The notes beneath the pieces are model-generated. The model saw only the letters and a program-made list of their open reading frames with translations. It ran no database searches and was not told where the DNA came from. Below are positions 7,707-11,657 of a stretch of 11,657 nt of DNA, one piece after another. Position numbers and translations under genes: made by a program. Source of the stretch: Burkholderiales bacterium (GTDB lineage: Bacteria; Pseudomonadota; Gammaproteobacteria; Burkholderiales; Burkholderiaceae); NCBI GenBank assembly GCA_947371645.1, contig CANBQJ010000111.1:1-11657 (forward strand), in the 5' to 3' direction. How positions within the stretch are numbered: the stretch's first letter is position 1; each line of letters opens with the position of its first letter.

Positions 7707-9653
7707 ATGACTGCCGCTTCGCCACCTCCCGCCAGAACCGCTGTGCGCCAGTTTGGGCGCTACGAGATCCGCCAGATGATCGGGCGCAGCCAGGCCTCAG
7801 GTGTGTGGCTGGCTTTCGATCCGCGCCAGCAGCAGGAGTTCAACCTCGTGGTGCCGCGCTCTGCGCCCACCGAGCCCGCCGACCGGGAGGCGTGGACCCA
7901 GGAAGTGCGTGCCGCTGCACGCCTGCAGCACCCGCGCCTGGCCGAGGTCCTGGACATCAATGTGCAGGACGCCTGGCCCTATGCCGTGGTGCTGCGCGAG
8001 GGCTGCATGACCCTCACCGAACGGCTGACCACGGGCAGCGCGCTCACCCCCCTTGAAGTGGCCAGCATCGCCTGTGACTTGCTGGAGGGCCTGGCTTACG
8101 CGCATGAGGCCGGCCGCGCCCACCATGACATCGCGTTGCACCACGTCTTGCTGGACAAATCCGGCCGGGCCACCTTGGCCGGCTTGGGCAGTGGCGCTTT
8201 GCGTCCGGTGAACAAGCCTGGCAGCACGGGCAAGCTGTCCAATGTGCAGCAGTCCTTGCGCGAGTCCACCGAGCGCGACCTGTTGATGGTGGGCCTGCTC
8301 ATGTACCGCCTCCTGGCCAATGCCTGGGCGCTGGATGACACCGACCTGGGCCACTGTGCCGAGCGCGTGGGCCCGGAGATCGTGCGGCTGCCCTTCACCA
8401 CGCCGCACCCCGTGGCCGAAACCTTGCGCGCCATCGTCAACCGAGCAACGGACCGCCAGCACCGCCAGCGCTACCTCAATGCGCGCACCTTGCTGAGCGC
8501 CGTGCAAGGCTGGGTCAAGACGAATTCGCAAGACGACGGCGGGCCCCTGGTGTTGCTGCTCGACCGGCTCAACAGCGTGGGCACTTTGCCTGGCCGCCCC
8601 GACACCGAACGGGCCCTGGTGGGTGCGCTGTCGCAAGAGACCCTCAGGGTCGATGACTACGTGGACGTGGTGCTGAAGAACCCGGCCATGAGCTGGGAAA
8701 TGATGCGGGCCGTCAACACCGCCAGCTTCCGCTCGCACGGCGCCAACGAAGGTGTGAGCACCTTGTCCCGCGCGGTGCTGTTGCTGGGGCAGCAGGGCGT
8801 TCGGCGGCTCATTGGCGGTGTGCGCGCCTGGCCGGGGGCGCTGGCCGCCAGGACGGCAAGCAACCCCGAGTTCGGCAAACAGGCTGAAGACGCCCTGTCG
8901 CAAGAGCTGCGCTGGTGTTGCCTGGCAGGCCACATCGCGCGCTGGATGGCGCCCTTCGAGAGCAGCGATGAAGAATGCGCACTGGCGGCCATGTCCCAGC
9001 GCCTGGGCTGGCTGCTGGTGCTCTACCACTTCCCCGATGAAGCCGCGCAGATGAAGCGCCTGACGCTGGCCGGGCCACCGGCCGAGCCAGGCGGCCCGCC
9101 CACACCGGGCATGAGCCTGGATGGCGCAGCAGGGGCGGTGCTGGGCATCAACCTGGACGACCTCACCCAGGCCGTGCTCAAGCACTGGGGCTGGGACGAG
9201 CGCCTGGCGCAGGCCGCACGCCCGATCCCGCGCCAAGTGGGCGTGAGGCACCCCGCGTCACCGGAAGAGGTGTTGCGCACCGTGGCCAGCCTGGCCAATG
9301 AAATTGCCGGCACGCAGGACATGCCCATGGACAAGGGCGTGTCGGCCATGCACCAGATCCAGTTGCGCTATGCACGCGCCCTGAACCTGGAACAGCGGGA
9401 GTGCCAGGCCACCCTGGACCACGCGATCAAACTGGTCGACCGCCCGCTGTCGAGCGACCTGGACCCGGTGCCACCGGTGCGGGCGGCCAAAGCCAGCGCG
9501 CCACCGCCTCCGGACGCGCCGTCCAGACCGGTCATGCCGCAACCCACCACCGACACCAGCCCCGCACCCCTCATGCCGGCTGGAACGCTGGGCGCTGCGC
9601 CTGAAAACGGTGGCTTGCGCGCGCGCCTTCAAAGCCGGGCCCAGGTGCGCTGA
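7707..9653 (+). CDS. Pseudokinase-like plus HDOD domain fusion protein
   Basis: A 648-residue cytoplasmic protein. Residues ~19-270 follow a Ser/Thr kinase fold: the start GRYEIRQMIG, an alpha-C Glu66 in TQEVRAAARLQHP, YAHEAGRAHHD in the catalytic loop and an alpha-F-like Asp191. Key residues are missing: no VAIK lysine (LVVP at 47-50), HRDLKPxN is HHDIALHH (139-146) and DFG is GLG (159-161). Residues ~285-500 form an HDOD domain (VVLKNPAMSWEMMRAVNTAS, then LSRAVLLLGQQGVRRLI), a signalling module without the HD phosphodiesterase residues. The tail (~588-630) is rich in Pro and Ala. ATG 7707 is chosen because the kinase-like domain begins just after it; no strong Shine-Dalgarno is seen. The open frame extends back into addA to 7386 without homology. 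Regulatory function is inferred only; partner and signal are unknown. Confidence 0.85.
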   Translation: MTAASPPPARTAVRQFGRYEIRQMIGRSQASGVWLAFDPRQQQEFNLVVPRSAPTEPADREAWTQEVRAAARLQHPRLAEVLDINVQDAWPYAVVLREGCMTLTERLTTGSALTPLEVASIACDLLEGLAYAHEAGRAHHDIALHHVLLDKSGRATLAGLGSGALRPVNKPGSTGKLSNVQQSLRESTERDLLMVGLLMYRLLANAWALDDTDLGHCAERVGPEIVRLPFTTPHPVAETLRAIVNRATDRQHRQRYLNARTLLSAVQGWVKTNSQDDGGPLVLLLDRLNSVGTLPGRPDTERALVGALSQETLRVDDYVDVVLKNPAMSWEMMRAVNTASFRSHGANEGVSTLSRAVLLLGQQGVRRLIGGVRAWPGALAARTASNPEFGKQAEDALSQELRWCCLAGHIARWMAPFESSDEECALAAMSQRLGWLLVLYHFPDEAAQMKRLTLAGPPAEPGGPPTPGMSLDGAAGAVLGINLDDLTQAVLKHWGWDERLAQAARPIPRQVGVRHPASPEEVLRTVASLANEIAGTQDMPMDKGVSAMHQIQLRYARALNLEQRECQATLDHAIKLVDRPLSSDLDPVPPVRAAKASAPPPPDAPSRPVMPQPTTDTSPAPLMPAGTLGAAPENGGLRARLQSRAQVR

Positions 9654-9683
9654 GCCTCGCCTGCCGCCAGGGCCAGGGGCGCT

Positions 9684-9705
9684 GCTTCAAGGCCGCTTCA
9701 AGGCC
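9684..9705. repeat. Perfect 11-bp tandem duplication across the pyrD stop codon
   Basis: GCTTCAAGGCC occurs twice with no gap (9684-9694 and 9695-9705). The pyrD stop codon (complement of 9687-9689) is inside the first copy. The unit is not a multiple of three, so copy number decides where pyrD ends. Confidence 0.85.
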
Positions 9706-10724
9706 TGCGCGCAATCGCTGACCAGACCTGGTCCCTTGTAGATCAGGCCGGTGTAGATCTGCACCAAGTCGGCGCCTGCATCGCGTTTGGCGCGGGCATC
9801 CATGCCGCTCATCACGCCGCCTACCCCGATGATGGGGTAGCGTGGCCCCAGTGCCGCACGCAGCTGCCGGATCACCTGGTTGCTGGCTTCCAGCACTGGC
9901 GCGCCACTCAGGCCGCCGGTTTCTTCAGCATGCGGCAGGCCCTTGACGGCCTCGCGCGAGATCGTGGTGTTGGTGGCGATCACACCATCGATGCCGTTCT
10001 TCTGCAGCGTGGCGGCGATCACGCCCACCTGCGTTTCATCCAGATCGGGCGCTATCTTCACGAACATGGGCACGCTGCGTCCGTGGCGCTGAATCAGCTG
10101 CTGGCGTCGTTCCTGCAGCTGGCCCAGCAGCGCGTCCAGGGCCTCGTCACTTTGCAGGGCGCGCAGGTTCTTGGTGTTGGGGCTGGAGATGTTGACGGTC
10201 ACGTAGTCGGCATGGGGGAACACGCCTTCGAGACCGATGAGGTAGTCGTCCACCGCGTGCTCGATCGGTGTCACGGCGTTCTTGCCGATGTTCAGCCCCA
10301 GGATGCCGCCACCTTGCCGATAGCGTGCACGCTTGACGTTGGCCAGGAAGGCGTCCAGGCCCTCGTTGTTGAAGCCCAGGCGGTTGATCAGCGCATTGGC
10401 CTCGGGCAGGCGGAACATGCGTGGCTTGGGGTTGCCTGGCTGGGGCCTGGGCGTGACGGTGCCCACCTCCACAAAGCCGAAACCCATGGCGCCCAGGCCG
10501 TCGATCACCCGACCATTCTTGTCCAGGCCAGCGGCCATGCCCACGCGGTTGGGGAAGCGCAAGCCGGCGATCTCCACCGGGTCGTTCACGCGGGTGGCGC
10601 CCCACAGGCAGGCAGCAGGCGTGTTCTGGAAGCGGGCCAGTGCACCGATGGTGAGGTCGTGAGCGGCCTCCGGGTCCATGTTGAACAGCACGGAGCGGGG
10701 CAGGGCGTAGGGGATCAGGGCCAT
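9687..10724 (-). CDS. pyrD: Dihydroorotate dehydrogenase (quinone), class 2
   Basis: A 345-residue enzyme, close to the family's usual length. It oxidises dihydroorotate to orotate in de novo pyrimidine synthesis and passes electrons through FMN to membrane quinone. The N-terminal amphipathic region (about 1-33, including [19 protein letters not shown]) is the class 2 membrane and quinone contact. FMN-binding AAGLDKNG is at 64-71, and the substrate and catalytic segment [11 protein letters not shown] is at 178-188 with the class 2 catalytic serine (probably Ser181). The second signature, [21 protein letters not shown] (299-319) and [10 protein letters not shown], binds the FMN phosphate. The ATG at 10722-10724 fits homologues, although the upstream sequence is C-rich with no clear Shine-Dalgarno. 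It converges with the HDOD gene (33 bp apart, no obvious terminator) and diverges from tex. Confidence 0.97.
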   Translation of the reverse strand: MALIPYALPRSVLFNMDPEAAHDLTIGALARFQNTPAACLWGATRVNDPVEIAGLRFPNRVGMAAGLDKNGRVIDGLGAMGFGFVEVGTVTPRPQPGNPKPRMFRLPEANALINRLGFNNEGLDAFLANVKRARYRQGGGILGLNIGKNAVTPIEHAVDDYLIGLEGVFPHADYVTVNISSPNTKNLRALQSDEALDALLGQLQERRQQLIQRHGRSVPMFVKIAPDLDETQVGVIAATLQKNGIDGVIATNTTISREAVKGLPHAEETGGLSGAPVLEASNQVIRQLRAALGPRYPIIGVGGVMSGMDARAKRDAGADLVQIYTGLIYKGPGLVSDCAQALKRP

Positions 10725-10958
10725 GGGCGGGGCGGTGGCGTGTGGAAAGGCAAACCCTGCATTGTCGCCGATGTCGTTCTGGCGGGGGCTCGGCCGTGGG
10801 CCTGCGGGGCTGAAACGCCGTGCCCGATGGTTCGGGCCCGTGGCTGCCCTGTGGCAAACTGCCGCGCCTGCTGAGCAGCCTCAGCCATCCCTGACATGCG
10901 GGTCGCGAGCGCGCCCATGTCGCCTTGCACTGACCGCAATCGACCACAAGGCCAGAAC
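10725..10958. promoter_or_regulatory. Divergent pyrD/tex intergenic region
   Basis: This 234-bp spacer must hold signals for both genes. On the minus strand GACAAT (complement of 10761-10766) is a 4-of-6 -10 match 37 bases before the pyrD ATG, but no -35 is recognisable. On the plus strand no convincing -10/-35 pair for tex is seen. A 6-bp stem with a 4-base loop (GCTGAG/CTCAGC, 10870-10885) lies in the presumed tex leader. No PyrR-type attenuator or T-tract terminator is visible. Confidence 0.35.
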
Positions 10959-11657
10959 TTGGACAAGATCCTGATGCAACTGGCGGCCGAACTGAAGGTT
11001 CGTCCCGCTCAAATCACCGCCGCCGTCAACCTGCTCGATTCGGGCGCCACGGTCCCCTTCATCGCGCGCTACCGCAAAGAGGCCACCGACGGCCTGGACG
11101 ACATCCAGTTGCGTGAACTGGAAAGCCGCCTGGGCTACCTGCGTGAGCTGGAAGACCGCCGCGAAACCGTGCTCAAAAGCATCGATGAGCAAGGCAAGCT
11201 CACGCCCGCGCTGCGCGCCGCCATCGAGGCCGCGCCCACCAAGCAGGAGCTGGAAGACCTCTACCTGCCTTACAAACCCAAACGCCGCACCAAGGGCATG
11301 ATCGCCCGCGAAGCCGGCCTGGAGCCCCTGGCCGACAAGCTCTTTGCCGACCCCACGCTTGACCCGATGGCCGAGGCGCCTGCCTTCGTCAACGTGGAAG
11401 GGGGCTTTGCCGATGCGCTGGCGGTGCTGGACGGCGTGCGTGACCTGCTCTCAGAGCGCTGGGCCGAAGACGCCGCCCTGATCGGCAAGCTGCGCGACTG
11501 GCTGTGGCAAGAGGGCTTGTTCAAGGCCAAGCTGATGGATGGCAAGGACGAGCTCAACCCCGACGTGGCCAAGTACCGCGACTACTTCGACTACGACGAG
11601 CCCATCCGCACCGTGCCCAGCCACCGCGCCCTGGCCGTGTTCCGTGGCCGCACGCAA
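10959..11657 (+). CDS. tex: Tex family RNA-binding transcription accessory protein (N-terminal 233 residues, cut by window edge)
   Basis: Tex (YhgF in E. coli) is a conserved cytoplasmic nucleic-acid-binding protein related to eukaryotic Spt6, implicated in transcription. The visible N-terminal helical part has the family hallmarks [19 protein letters not shown] (30-48), [19 protein letters not shown] (51-69) and the near-invariant [20 protein letters not shown] (94-113). The YqgF-like, helix-hairpin-helix and S1 domains lie off the right edge. The TTG at 10959 is chosen because AAGG (10948-10951) sits seven bases upstream and the product ([13 protein letters not shown]) aligns with the usual Tex N-terminus. 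In-frame ATGs at 10896 and 10917 would add 21 or 14 unconserved residues, and an ATG at 10974 would remove five. Identity is secure; the start is not. Confidence 0.93.
   Translation, partial: MDKILMQLAAELKVRPAQITAAVNLLDSGATVPFIARYRKEATDGLDDIQLRELESRLGYLRELEDRRETVLKSIDEQGKLTPALRAAIEAAPTKQELEDLYLPYKPKRRTKGMIAREAGLEPLADKLFADPTLDPMAEAPAFVNVEGGFADALAVLDGVRDLLSERWAEDAALIGKLRDWLWQEGLFKAKLMDGKDELNPDVAKYRDYFDYDEPIRTVPSHRALAVFRGRTQ

Noticed and set aside
7797..9251. 484-codon minus-strand open frame inside the HDOD gene
   Set aside because: Antisense shadow with His/Gln/Ala-rich composition. The plus-strand frame carries the kinase-like and HDOD domains.
9654..9686. Bidirectional terminator between the convergent HDOD and pyrD genes
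   Set aside because: Only a 4-bp CCTG/CAGG stem and no T-tract on either strand; no terminator can be supported.
1..11657. Defence island, prophage or mobile element hosting the helicase-nuclease pair
   Set aside because: Flanking genes are core (rho, trxA, pyrD, tex). No integrase, transposase, terminal repeats or compositional break are seen, so AddAB-type repair is the simpler reading.

Overview
The window looks like a core chromosomal segment from a GC-rich betaproteobacterium of the order Burkholderiales, probably near Comamonadaceae. This is inferred from the trxA-rho pair, the protein sequences and the GC-rich codon use, not from any database search. No transposase, integrase, tRNA, rRNA or CRISPR array is visible. 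Codon use is even across the genes, so nothing suggests recent transfer.

Layout. (1) Minus strand, 1-1136: trxA (thioredoxin) lies upstream of rho (transcription terminator, cut by the window edge before its Walker A motif). The gap between them holds a strong intrinsic terminator, a consensus-like promoter whose -35 box overlaps the terminator T-tract, and a leader of about 210 nt. The leader contains a palindrome, a 24-codon candidate leader peptide and a C-rich, G-poor stretch. (2) Plus strand, 1275-7573: two genes overlapping by ATGA encode an AddB-like nuclease (Fe-S cysteines plus PD-(D/E)XK site) and an AddA-like UvrD-family helicase-nuclease. Together they are probably the double-strand-break end-resection enzyme that feeds RecA. 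(3) Plus strand, 7707-9653: a fusion of a degenerate protein-kinase-like domain with an HDOD domain and a proline-rich tail. (4) Minus strand, 9687-10724: pyrD, quinone-linked dihydroorotate dehydrogenase, convergent with the HDOD gene. (5) Plus strand from about 10959 off the right edge: tex, a nucleic-acid-binding transcription accessory protein, divergent from pyrD.

Most of this is housekeeping: redox (TrxA), transcription termination (Rho, Tex), recombinational repair (AddAB) and pyrimidine synthesis (PyrD). I see no complete new multi-gene system. The two items that most deserve a second look are the rho leader, which has the parts of a translation-coupled Rho autoregulation switch, and the pseudokinase-HDOD protein, which lacks several catalytic kinase residues and whose role cannot be read from the sequence.
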